DNA from: an uncultured Lachnospiraceae bacterium
Lineage (GTDB): Bacteria; Bacillota; Clostridia; Lachnospirales; Lachnospiraceae
NCBI GenBank assembly: GCA_902783935.1
Contig: CACZTA010000212.1
Location: 1 to 5,645, forward strand
Direction: 5' to 3'
DNA: 5,645 nucleotides
Below the pieces are notes generated by a model. The model was not told where the DNA came from, ran no database searches, and saw only the letters and a list, made by a program, of their open reading frames with translations. Below are positions 1 to 5,645 of the stretch, one piece after another (within the stretch, counting starts at the first letter, position 1; the number at the start of each line of letters is the position of its first letter). Position numbers and translations under genes: made by a program.

Positions 1-303
1 CGAGGAAAGTCCGGGCTTCACAGGGCAGGATGCCGGATAACGTCCGGCAGGGGTAACCCTCGGGAAAGCGCAACAGAAAACAACCGCCCCGGTTCTTCCG
101 GGGTAAGGGTGAAAAGGCAGTGTAAGAGACTACCGCCTGGCTGGCAACAGGCAGGGCATATGCAAGCCCCATCCGAAGCAAGGCTGAGAAGGAGCGGTAC
201 AGCGGCCCGCTGTGCTCCGGGTAAGCCGCTTGATCCGTCCGGCAACGGACGGGCTAGACAGATGACCGCACACGACAGAACCCGGCTTATCGCTCTGCCT
301 GTA
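1..303 (+). ncRNA. rnpB: RNase P RNA, type A (5' end cut off by window edge)
   Basis: This is the catalytic RNA of ribonuclease P, which removes the 5' leader from pre-tRNAs. The universally conserved core is visible: the GAGGAAAGUCCGGGCU block at 2-17, GCAACAGA at 70-77, the GGUAAGGGUGAAA stretch at about 102-114, and ACAGAACCCGGCUUAU at 275-290. A short P12-like hairpin (87-92 with 98-103) and a P16/P17-like stem (191-195 with 214-218, capped by 199-204 with 208-213) match the type A (E. coli-like) layout. The CCGGGUAAGC stretch at 217-226 corresponds to the L15 region, which in the family binds the tRNA 3' CCA. The first roughly 60 nt (P1 to P3 5' side) lie outside the window. The exact 3' end, about 295-303, is an estimate because its P1 partner is not visible. 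Transcription runs into the hairpin at 310-343 and converges on pyrI. Confidence 0.97.
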
Positions 304-350
304 AAAAAAGGAACAGGAAACACCGTCATGTGTCTCCTGTTCCTTTTTTA
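303..350. terminator. Bidirectional intrinsic terminator between rnpB and pyrI
   Basis: A 14-bp stem pairs 310-323 with 330-343, with one A/C mismatch and a six-base loop. It is flanked by seven A residues on the left (303-309) and six T residues on the right (344-349), so each strand has a GC-containing stem followed by a U tract. It would end rnpB on the + strand and pyrI on the - strand. The pyrI stop codon (348-350) lies inside the A/T flank, so no sequence is spare between the pyrI end and the hairpin. This reads directly from sequence; termination in both directions is inferred. Confidence 0.9.
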
Positions 351-821
351 TTTCTTCAGCTGTCCATCCCACTTTTCTTCACAATAACGGCATCTGTATA
401 TCTCTTTTTCAGGATCTGACAGAATAAAAATCTGGTCCAGTCCCGACTCAATCGAAGTAATGCAGCGCGGATTCTTGCAGCTGATGACATTTGTGACGGA
501 GGGCGGCAGGCTGAGCCTTTTTTTGTCGATAATCACGCCGTCCTTGATTACATTGACCGTGATGTTATGGTCAATAAAACCCAGCACGTCAAGATCGAGA
601 TAATCAATCGGGCAGTCCACCTTGATGATGTCTTTCCGCCCCATTTTATTGGATGTGGCATTTTTAATGATCGCCACCGTACAGTCAAGCTTTCCGAGCT
701 TTAAATAGCGGTAAATCGTCATTGCGTGCCCCGCCTCAATATGGTCAAGGACAAAACCTTCCTGCAGAGCCCCGATACTGAGCGTACTGCCGTGTAAACT
801 GGATCCGGTTGTCTTATTCAT
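348..821 (-). CDS. pyrI: Aspartate carbamoyltransferase regulatory subunit
   Basis: PyrI is the non-catalytic chain of the allosteric ATCase holoenzyme (c6r6 in E. coli). It binds nucleotide effectors and tethers the catalytic trimers through a zinc domain. With the start used here the protein has 157 residues, close to the family norm of about 150. The N-terminal allosteric domain shows VLDHI (24-28) and MGRKDIIKV (60-68), which correspond to effector-site segments of E. coli PyrI. The C-terminal zinc domain has all four expected cysteines in CX4C (115, 120) and CX2C (144, 147) spacing. I prefer the ATG at 821 because GGAGG at 831-835 lies 9 nt upstream. The alternative GTG at 830, adding three residues, directly abuts that Shine-Dalgarno sequence. 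The start overlaps the pyrB stop by 8 nt, indicating translational coupling. The gene ends at the shared terminator with rnpB. Confidence 0.96.
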   Translation of the reverse strand: MNKTTGSSLHGSTLSIGALQEGFVLDHIEAGHAMTIYRYLKLGKLDCTVAIIKNATSNKMGRKDIIKVDCPIDYLDLDVLGFIDHNITVNVIKDGVIIDKKRLSLPPSVTNVISCKNPRCITSIESGLDQIFILSDPEKEIYRCRYCEEKWDGQLKK

Positions 822-1749
822 CCTTTCCACCCTCCATTCCCAGAAGCGTCAGAATCAGTGCCATTCTCGCATATACCCCGTACTGCACCTGGCGGAAATA
901 GCAGGCTCTCGGATCGTCATCTACTTCTACGGCTATTTCATTGACTCGCGGAAGCGGATGCAGGACAATCATATCTTCAGGAGCCAGACTCATTTTATCG
1001 CGGTCCAGGATATAAAAATCCTTCATGCGGACATAGTCCGCTTCATTGAAGAATCGTTCTTTCTGTACTCTCGTCATGTAAAGGACGTCGAGCCCTTCCA
1101 TCGTGGAAGCGTCAAGCTTGACGACTTCCTCAAACGGAATCTTCCTGGCCTTGAGACTCTCTCTCACATAACTCGGGACCTTAAGTTCCTCCGGTGAAAT
1201 GAGCACAAACGAGATACCCTCATAGCGGGACAGGGAAGAAATCAGGGAGTGGACGGTCCTGCCGAATTTCAGGTCTCCGCAGAGCCCGATTTTCAGATTT
1301 CCGAGCCGCCCCTTCAGGGACCTGATCGTCATCATATCCGTCAGGGTCTGTGTGGGATGCTGGTGACCGCCGTCCCCGGCGTTGATGACAGGTATGGATG
1401 ACTTCAGGGAAGCCACAAGCGGTGCGCCTTCTTTCGGATGGCGCATCGCACAGATATCCGCATAGCATGAAACAATCCTGATCGTATCCGAAACGGTTTC
1501 CCCTTTCGTGGCAGATGAAGAATCACTGCTGTGGAAGCCCAGCACTTTTCCGCCCAGGTTCATCATGGCTGCCTCAAAACTGAGGCGCGTCCTGGTACTC
1601 GGCTCATAGAACAAAGTAGCAATGCGTTTTCCGTCGCAGACATGGCTGTATTTTTCCGGATCCTTCTCAATATCTGCTGCAAGATCCAGAAGCTTCTCAA
1701 GCTCTTCAACTGAAAAATCAAGCGGGCTCATCAGATGTTTCGGTGCCAT
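814..1749 (-). CDS. pyrB: Aspartate carbamoyltransferase catalytic subunit
   Basis: PyrB catalyses carbamoyl phosphate + L-aspartate to N-carbamoyl-L-aspartate + phosphate, the committed step of de novo pyrimidine synthesis, in the cytoplasm. The 311 residues match the full family length. The carbamoyl-phosphate domain carries the STRTR signature (51-55), the SSATKGE 80s loop with its active-site Ser and Lys (78-84), MRHP (102-105) and HPTQ (131-134). The aspartate domain shows FGRTVHSL (162-169), TRVQKER (226-232) and HPLPR (264-268). No catalytic signature appears missing. The ATG is preceded by AAGGAGG at 1754-1760 with a 4 nt spacer. pyrI follows with an 8 nt overlap, so the two chains are probably made together for the allosteric holoenzyme. 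A candidate promoter lies at 1823-1851. I could not find a PyrR-type RNA-binding consensus in the leader, so control may be mainly allosteric through PyrI (inference). Confidence 0.98.
   Translation of the reverse strand: MAPKHLMSPLDFSVEELEKLLDLAADIEKDPEKYSHVCDGKRIATLFYEPSTRTRLSFEAAMMNLGGKVLGFHSSDSSSATKGETVSDTIRIVSCYADICAMRHPKEGAPLVASLKSSIPVINAGDGGHQHPTQTLTDMMTIRSLKGRLGNLKIGLCGDLKFGRTVHSLISSLSRYEGISFVLISPEELKVPSYVRESLKARKIPFEEVVKLDASTMEGLDVLYMTRVQKERFFNEADYVRMKDFYILDRDKMSLAPEDMIVLHPLPRVNEIAVEVDDDPRACYFRQVQYGVYARMALILTLLGMEGGKDE
831..835 (-). promoter_or_regulatory. Ribosome binding site deciding the pyrI start
   Basis: GGAGG on the - strand lies inside the last codons of pyrB. It is 9 nt from the ATG at 821 but touches the in-frame GTG at 830, so it supports the ATG. 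Confidence 0.75.
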
Positions 1750-1753
1750 TCTT

Positions 1754-1760
1754 CCTCCTT
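1754..1760 (-). promoter_or_regulatory. Ribosome binding site of pyrB
   Basis: AAGGAGG on the - strand is a perfect anti-16S match, placed 4 nt before the pyrB ATG. The spacing is slightly short but the match is strong. Confidence 0.85.
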
Positions 1761-1784
1761 ATCAGTCAAGGCTTTTTTTGATTA

Positions 1785-1804
1785 TCCGCCGCTTTTGCCG
1801 CGGA
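1785..1804 (-). other. Small hairpin in the pyrB leader
   Basis: On the - strand, UCCGC (1804-1800) pairs with GCGGA (1789-1785). Inside this, after a G/G mismatch, GC pairs with GC around an AAAA loop. It lies between the candidate pyrBI promoter and the pyrB ribosome binding site. It is followed by an A-rich stretch rather than a U tract, so it is not an intrinsic terminator. A regulatory role is possible but unproven. Confidence 0.4.
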
Positions 1805-1822
1805 AACCTTACCCCCTTCAGG

Positions 1823-1851
1823 ATAATAATATAATGCCGCGGCCAAATCAA
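1823..1851 (-). promoter_or_regulatory. Candidate sigma-A promoter for pyrBI
   Basis: On the - strand, a TTGATT -35 element (1851-1846) is followed after exactly 17 nt by a TATTAT -10 element (1828-1823). These match the consensus at 4/6 and 5/6 positions. The predicted start near 1816 gives a leader of about 65 nt before pyrB. The 17-nt spacer contains the 3' arm of the hairpin that ends the upstream unit, so promoter and terminator share DNA. It was judged by eye only. Confidence 0.4.
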
Positions 1852-1872
1852 GTCCTATTCGGCCGCGGCATT
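1833..1872 (-). terminator. Hairpin terminator after the nucleoside kinase gene
   Basis: A perfect 12-bp, very GC-rich stem pairs 1833-1844 with 1861-1872 across a 16-nt loop, starting 14 nt after the kinase stop codon. On the - strand it is followed by an interrupted T-rich run (about 1832-1823) rather than a clean U tract, so termination may be partial and allow read-through into pyrBI. The position and stem strength support a terminator; its efficiency is uncertain. Confidence 0.6.
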
Positions 1873-1885
1873 CATATCTTTCTGA

Positions 1886-3535
1886 TCAGAGCCTGAAGCA
1901 TCCTCCCCCGATAAATTCACGCAGAAGCGAATTGATCGGAACGCCTTCAGACGGTATGGCAATAAAATAATCAAGAAATTTCAGCAGCCGTCTCGCCTCA
2001 TACCAGCCCGGGTCATCCGAGGGCACCTGGAAAAGAAGCGGCTGTGCATAGGTCTTCAGCGCCGCAATTTCATAGGGAAGTGCGGAATTAAAAACAACAT
2101 CGGCGGATTCCTGGAACGGGAAAATATATTTTTCTTCACCGGCACAGACAGAACTCCACATGGAAAGCGTCTGGGATGCAGTGTAGCCCCTTGTCCTGTT
2201 GTCTCTGACAATCCTCCTGATCAGGCGCCCGTCTCTGGAAGGAACCCGGTTATGCTCATCTATATTCAGCTGCGTCAGGGCGCTGATATATACCTTGAAT
2301 TTTTTCCCGGAAGGGATGGCCGCGCTGAAGTCATCGTTCAGTGCGTGGAGTCCCTCGATTACGAGGACATCCTGTTCCCCGAATGCAAGGGTCTCTCCCG
2401 TGTAGATTCTCCGTCCCGTCACAAAGTCAAAGGAAGGGATACGTATGGTTTCCCCTGCCAGCAGCTTCTCCATATCGCTGTTGAACTGACTGACATCCAC
2501 TGCGGAAAGACTCTCGAAATCAAGCTTCCCGTCGGGACCCGGCACCATTTTGTCGCGGTCAATAAAATAGTTGTCGATTCCTATATAATGCGGCCGCATT
2601 CCGTGAGCCGAGAGCTGGATGGACAGACGCTGGGAGAATGTTGTTTTCCCGGAAGATGACGGCCCGGCAATCATGATAAATTTTACGGAAGGCCTGCTGC
2701 TGATTTCAGCCGCAATATTGGAAATGGCGCTCTCCTGAAGCGCTTCCGACACCATCACCATCCTGCCGCCGTCCCCGTTTATGATGATGTGGTTCAGGTC
2801 GCCGACTGTGGAAATCCCCTGGGTCTCTGCCCACTTCTCTCCCTGGATCTGGGCATTGAAGAGCTTTTCCGAAGTCATAAAAGGAGGGACGACTCCCGGT
2901 TTCCCTTTTCCCGGCATCTGCAGGACCACACCCCCCTTAAACGGAATCAGTTCATAAGTCCTGAGAACCGAAGCGTCATGGACCATGAAGCCGTAATAAT
3001 AATCCTCAAATGTCCCGAGGCGGTATATATTTGTGCGCGAGGCCATTCTCGTCCTGAACAGAAGATCCTTGTCAGTCATGCCGGCACTGCGGAATATTTT
3101 ACGCGCCTCCGCAGTCGGAACCGTCCGCTTGAAAAAAGGCAGGCAGGCATCTGACAGACGCTTCATTTCGCCTGTTACCGCTTTCAGCAGCTCTTCATCC
3201 GGTGTGACATCCGGCGCAAGAGAAAAATAGAATCCTTCCGCCAGGGCAAAATGAAGAACGGCACGGCCTTTTTCATCGCCGAGGACATTCTGAAGCGCCG
3301 CCAGGAAAAGCATTGAGCAGCTCCTGCGGTATGCATCATAGCCGATCCCGTCGGCGATCGTGATAAAGGAAACATCCGTGCCTTCGACGGCGGTATTCGC
3401 CAGTTCCCTGAGCCTGCCGTCCACCATTGCCAGTGCAATCGCACATGACTCTTCATGTGCGTGCGCGGCAGCAATATCCGCGAGTAATGTACCTGACGGA
3501 TAATGCTCCGTCACACCGTTAACTCTTAGCTCCAT
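1886..3535 (-). CDS. TGS/ThrRS-like N-terminus fused to a uridine-kinase-family nucleoside kinase
   Basis: This 549-residue protein joins two modules. Residues 1-60 resemble a TGS (ubiquitin-like) domain. Residues 65-200 resemble the second N-terminal domain of threonyl-tRNA synthetase, including an EGFYFSL motif at 100-106. The C-terminal part (about 285-500) is a P-loop kinase of the phosphoribulokinase/uridine kinase family. It has Walker A GPSSSGKTT (291-299), DNYF (321-324), VIEGLHALN (392-400) and an arginine-rich lid segment RLIRRIVRDNRTRGY (437-451). The conserved-looking tail REFIGGGCF ends the protein. The architecture is known from Clostridia and Thermotoga relatives, usually named nucleoside kinase or uridine kinase-related; the substrate is not settled by sequence. 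The ThrRS HXXXH editing site is replaced (C73, F77 at the aligned places), so aminoacyl-tRNA editing is unlikely. The ATG overlaps trmK by 17 nt and has GGAGG 6 nt upstream, implying co-translation. The pyrBI genes follow downstream, which fits a nucleotide role (inference). Confidence 0.93.
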   Translation of the reverse strand: MELRVNGVTEHYPSGTLLADIAAAHAHEESCAIALAMVDGRLRELANTAVEGTDVSFITIADGIGYDAYRRSCSMLFLAALQNVLGDEKGRAVLHFALAEGFYFSLAPDVTPDEELLKAVTGEMKRLSDACLPFFKRTVPTAEARKIFRSAGMTDKDLLFRTRMASRTNIYRLGTFEDYYYGFMVHDASVLRTYELIPFKGGVVLQMPGKGKPGVVPPFMTSEKLFNAQIQGEKWAETQGISTVGDLNHIIINGDGGRMVMVSEALQESAISNIAAEISSRPSVKFIMIAGPSSSGKTTFSQRLSIQLSAHGMRPHYIGIDNYFIDRDKMVPGPDGKLDFESLSAVDVSQFNSDMEKLLAGETIRIPSFDFVTGRRIYTGETLAFGEQDVLVIEGLHALNDDFSAAIPSGKKFKVYISALTQLNIDEHNRVPSRDGRLIRRIVRDNRTRGYTASQTLSMWSSVCAGEEKYIFPFQESADVVFNSALPYEIAALKTYAQPLLFQVPSDDPGWYEARRLLKFLDYFIAIPSEGVPINSLLREFIGGGCFRL

Positions 3536-4250
3536 GTACAGCCTCCAGTCTTTGAATTGCTTCCGTTATGATCGCTGTTTCCCGATCCAGTTCCTGTATC
3601 CGCTTACTGCCTTTCTCTGTTTCCCTGCTGACGGATCTCCTGATCTGCATGATGAGGGCCTTTTTTTTCTGCAGTTCTTCCAGAAGGAGTTCGTTTCCCG
3701 CGGAGAGAAGCACGGGCCCGTAAAGTGCCTCCGCAGGGCTCAGTTCCGGAACCGGCTGTCCGTCTGCGGAGGAACGGATCACGGTATAGGTTTTCCCGTC
3801 TTCCCTGAGGATCATTTCATCCGTAATCCGGAAACCGTGTCCTGCAAGGCAGCCCCTCAGCACATCCGGATCTCTCTGGGGGGAAGACACGATTTCTTCC
3901 GGAAGAATCCCTTCAGCGGCTGCTCTCCCGATAATAGCAGACATCAGCCGGCCGCCCATGCCTGCGAGGATAAGCGTCACGGCTTGCTGTCCTGTATATT
4001 CCCTGTAATCCGCGGGGACGCCGTCTGCCAGCACCGTACGGATCTGTCCCGCCAGTCCCTCAGCTTTAATGTTGGCTTCAGCCGCGAGGAGAGGCCCCGG
4101 TCGCACGTCTGAAGCGACCGCGCAGGGGGATATTCCGTTCCGGACAAGCCAGATCGCCGCATATGCGTGATCACAGCCGACATCCAGAACCGCATGGCCC
4201 GGCGTCACCGCCTGTACAACTGTCATCAGTCTTTTTGATAACTGTATCAT
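3519..4250 (-). CDS. trmK: tRNA (adenine(22)-N1)-methyltransferase
   Basis: TrmK uses S-adenosylmethionine to methylate N1 of adenine 22 in the D-loop region of certain tRNAs. With the ATG at 4250 it has 243 residues, near the family length of about 230-240. Counting from that ATG, the Rossmann methyltransferase domain shows VLDVGCDHAYAAIWL (about 21-35, SAM motif I with the family DH pair) and the LAGMGGRLM segment (about 95-103). The SSPQRDPDVLR stretch (about 122-132) and EDGKTYTVI (about 150-158) are also typical. Residues from about 190 to the end are charged and helical, probably the C-terminal coiled coil. The start is ambiguous: a GTG at 4262 adds MTDG. I chose the ATG because AGGTGA (4259-4264) sits 8 nt upstream and relatives begin close to an LSKRL motif. 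rpoD lies 34 nt upstream, the usual Firmicute neighbour; downstream, the common Nif3-like partner is replaced by the kinase gene. Confidence 0.93.
   Translation of the reverse strand: MIQLSKRLMTVVQAVTPGHAVLDVGCDHAYAAIWLVRNGISPCAVASDVRPGPLLAAEANIKAEGLAGQIRTVLADGVPADYREYTGQQAVTLILAGMGGRLMSAIIGRAAAEGILPEEIVSSPQRDPDVLRGCLAGHGFRITDEMILREDGKTYTVIRSSADGQPVPELSPAEALYGPVLLSAGNELLLEELQKKKALIMQIRRSVSRETEKGSKRIQELDRETAIITEAIQRLEAVHGAKS
3542..3546 (-). promoter_or_regulatory. Ribosome binding site of the nucleoside kinase, inside trmK
   Basis: GGAGG on the - strand lies within the last trmK codons, 6 nt before the kinase ATG at 3535. It fixes that start and the 17 nt overlap. Confidence 0.8.
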
Positions 4251-4284
4251 CCCGTCCGTCACCTGTCCTGCCGGTGTCCGTCAT

Positions 4285-5421
4285 TCAGTCCAGATAATCT
4301 CTCAGGATCCTGCTCTTTGAAGGCTGGCGGAGCTTCCTGAGCGCCTTGGCTTCAATCTGGCGGATCCGCTCTCGCGTCACGTGGAACTCCCGTCCTACTT
4401 CCTCAAGCGTCCTCGCCCTTCCGTCATCCAGTCCGAAGCGCAGCCGGATCACCTGTCTTTCCCTCTCTGTCAGCGTATCCAGGACCTCATCCAGCTGTTC
4501 CCTGAGCAGCGTATATGCGGCAGCCTCGGCCGGCACCTGGACATTTTCATCCTGGATGAAATCACCGAGGTGGCTGTCTTCCTCTTCGCCGATCGGGGTC
4601 TCAAGAGAGACCGGTTCCTGGGATACCTTCTGGATCTCTCTCACCTTTTCGACGGGAATATCCATCGCCGTAGCGATTTCTTCGGGAGACGGTTCCCTGC
4701 CCAGTTCCTGCAGAAGCTGTCTCTGGACCCTGATCAGGCGGTTAATGGTTTCCACCATATGGACCGGTATGCGGATTGTCCTCGCCTGGTCCGCAATCGC
4801 CCGTGTGATCGCCTGGCGGATCCACCATGTCGCATAGGTGGAAAATTTGAATCCTTTCCTGTAATCGTACTTTTCGACCGCCTTGATGAGACCGAGATTC
4901 CCTTCCTGGATCAGGTCCAGGAACAGCATGCCCCTGCCGACATAGCGCTTTGCGATCGAGACAACCAGCCTGAGGTTTGCTTCCGCGAGGCGCTGCCTCG
5001 CCTGTTTTCCGGCCTCGCCTCCCTCTTCCATCAGCTTTGAGAGTTCCACCTCTTCCTCAGCCGTCAGCAGCGGGACCTTGCCGATCTCCTTCAGGTACAT
5101 ACGCACGGGGTCTTCCAGAGATACACCTTCAGGCACCGTGAGATCGATATTCATCAGATCGATTTCACTTTCATCTTCCGTGATCTCGTCATCGTCGCTC
5201 ATCATCAGGACATCATCATCATTCTGTTCGTCAGATGTTTTCAGGACATCGATCCCGTTCGCTTCGAGGAAATCCATCACTTTCTCGATCTGCTGCTGGG
5301 CGAGCTCCGTGTCCTTGAAGTAATCGGCGATTTCATCATAAGTGAGCGTGCTTTTATTGTTTTTTGCCGTAATAACGAGTCCGCTCAGTTTTTCAGAAAA
5401 TGCAGCTGCATCCTTATTCAT
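4285..5421 (-). CDS. rpoD: RNA polymerase primary sigma factor (sigma-70/sigma-A)
   Basis: RpoD directs core RNA polymerase to housekeeping promoters. The 378 residues match the short Gram-positive SigA form, without the large non-conserved insert of E. coli sigma-70. Region 1.1 spans about 1-60, followed by an Asp/Glu-rich linker (64-92). Region 1.2 starts at [11 protein letters not shown] (104-114). Region 2 runs about 145-212, with the core-binding [19 protein letters not shown] and the -10 recognition helix [14 protein letters not shown] (196-209). Region 3 begins at IRIPVHMVE (216-224), and the sigma-finger segment [17 protein letters not shown] covers 272-288. Region 4.2 has the -35 helix-turn-helix [18 protein letters not shown] (348-365). 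The ATG has GGAG 6 nt upstream (5428-5431). The 43 nt gap to the upstream gene has no convincing -35/-10 pair, so transcription probably comes mainly from upstream. Confidence 0.99.
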   Translation of the reverse strand: MNKDAAAFSEKLSGLVITAKNNKSTLTYDEIADYFKDTELAQQQIEKVMDFLEANGIDVLKTSDEQNDDDVLMMSDDDEITEDESEIDLMNIDLTVPEGVSLEDPVRMYLKEIGKVPLLTAEEEVELSKLMEEGGEAGKQARQRLAEANLRLVVSIAKRYVGRGMLFLDLIQEGNLGLIKAVEKYDYRKGFKFSTYATWWIRQAITRAIADQARTIRIPVHMVETINRLIRVQRQLLQELGREPSPEEIATAMDIPVEKVREIQKVSQEPVSLETPIGEEEDSHLGDFIQDENVQVPAEAAAYTLLREQLDEVLDTLTERERQVIRLRFGLDDGRARTLEEVGREFHVTRERIRQIEAKALRKLRQPSKSRILRDYLD

Positions 5422-5464
5422 ATCTTTCTCCGTTCCGTTTATGTTTTATAATACAGAAAATCTG

Positions 5465-5645
5465 TTACCTCAGGTGCAGGATCCTCCCGGCGCGAAACTC
5501 TTCAAGGATCCTTTTTCTTTTAATAAACCGGGTTACAGCGTCACCTCCTCCCTGTGCGGAAAGAAGATCCGCCTGCGAGCCGCTCCGGATCAGGCGTATG
5601 ACGGCATCCGTAAATGCCCTGTCAGCCTCTTCGTCCGGAAGCAGC
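5465..5645 (-). CDS. dnaG: Probable DNA primase, C-terminal end (partial)
   Basis: An open frame enters from the right edge and ends with TAA at 5465-5467, giving the last 59 residues of a protein. The tail is rich in charged residues, with a KRKRILEEF segment and an end in ILHLR, consistent with a helical C-terminal helicase-binding domain. The catalytic TOPRIM and zinc domains lie outside the window, so no diagnostic primase motif can be seen. The name rests mainly on position: in Firmicutes dnaG is directly upstream of rpoD on the same strand, here with a 43 nt gap. A strong GGAGGTGA-like stretch (about 5540-5547) lies inside the frame but has no suitable start after it in this frame. Confidence 0.7.
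   Translation of the reverse strand, partial: LLPDEEADRAFTDAVIRLIRSGSQADLLSAQGGGDAVTRFIKRKRILEEFRAGRILHLR

Noticed and set aside
18..387. Open frames of 80-103 codons on both strands across the first 390 bases
   Set aside because: They lie over the RNase P RNA and its terminator, whose conserved core is unmistakable. They have no ribosome binding site that I trust and no recognisable protein features.
3534..4112. A 192-codon open frame on the + strand opposite trmK
   Set aside because: It is fully antisense to a well-supported gene and its translation shows no recognisable domain. Long antisense frames are common in GC-rich coding DNA.
4346..5040. Two long + strand frames (163 and 219 codons) opposite rpoD
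   Set aside because: Both are antisense shadows of the highly conserved sigma regions. The Ser/Arg-rich or Asp/Phe-rich translations reflect the complement of rpoD codon use.
5161..5230. A cluster of repeated ATC/GATGATG-like triplets
   Set aside because: It is explained by the codons of the acidic Asp/Glu-rich linker of the sigma factor and is not an independent repeat element.
5422..5464. A TATTAT/TATAAA-like stretch before rpoD as a possible rpoD promoter
   Set aside because: No acceptable -35 hexamer is present at 16-18 nt upstream. A-T richness in a short intergenic gap is weak evidence.
5478..5517. Two AGGATCCT copies (5478-5485 and 5505-5512) followed by a T run on the + strand, resembling a terminator
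   Set aside because: Each copy is a palindrome on its own, so the inverted repeat is largely incidental. It lies inside the dnaG coding end, antisense to it, with no + strand gene to terminate.

Overview
The window looks like a chromosomal housekeeping segment from a Gram-positive, Clostridia-type bacterium of moderate to fairly high GC, plausibly a Lachnospiraceae-like lineage. Three things suggest this: the dnaG-rpoD-trmK order typical of Firmicutes, a fused TGS/ThrRS-like plus nucleoside kinase protein, and strong GGAGG-type ribosome binding sites. The assignment below phylum level is inference. I see no mobile element, CRISPR array, toxin-antitoxin pair or defence locus, and no convincing new biological system.

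Layout, left to right. Positions 1 to about 300 on the + strand are the 3' four-fifths or so of a type A RNase P RNA (rnpB), cut at its 5' end by the window edge. A bidirectional terminator hairpin (about 303-350) separates it from everything else, which lies on the - strand. Read in the direction of transcription (right to left), the - strand carries: the last 59 codons of a probable dnaG (primase); rpoD (primary sigma factor); trmK (tRNA A22 methyltransferase); a 549-residue TGS/ThrRS-like domain plus uridine-kinase-family protein; a perfect 12-bp hairpin; and pyrB-pyrI (aspartate carbamoyltransferase catalytic and regulatory subunits).

The genes form two apparent transcription units. The first is dnaG-rpoD-trmK-nucleoside kinase, with 43 nt and 34 nt gaps and then a 17 nt overlap. 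It joins replication priming, transcription initiation and tRNA modification, the usual macromolecular-synthesis grouping. The second is pyrB-pyrI, with an 8 nt overlap, which makes the allosteric enzyme that starts de novo pyrimidine synthesis. A candidate sigma-A promoter for pyrBI is embedded in the hairpin that ends the first unit. The kinase-family protein next to pyrBI may place pyrimidine salvage beside de novo synthesis, but its substrate cannot be read from sequence.

The points most worth a second look are the kinase fusion with its lost ThrRS-type editing histidines, the overlapping promoter and terminator in front of pyrBI, and the terminator shared by rnpB and pyrI.
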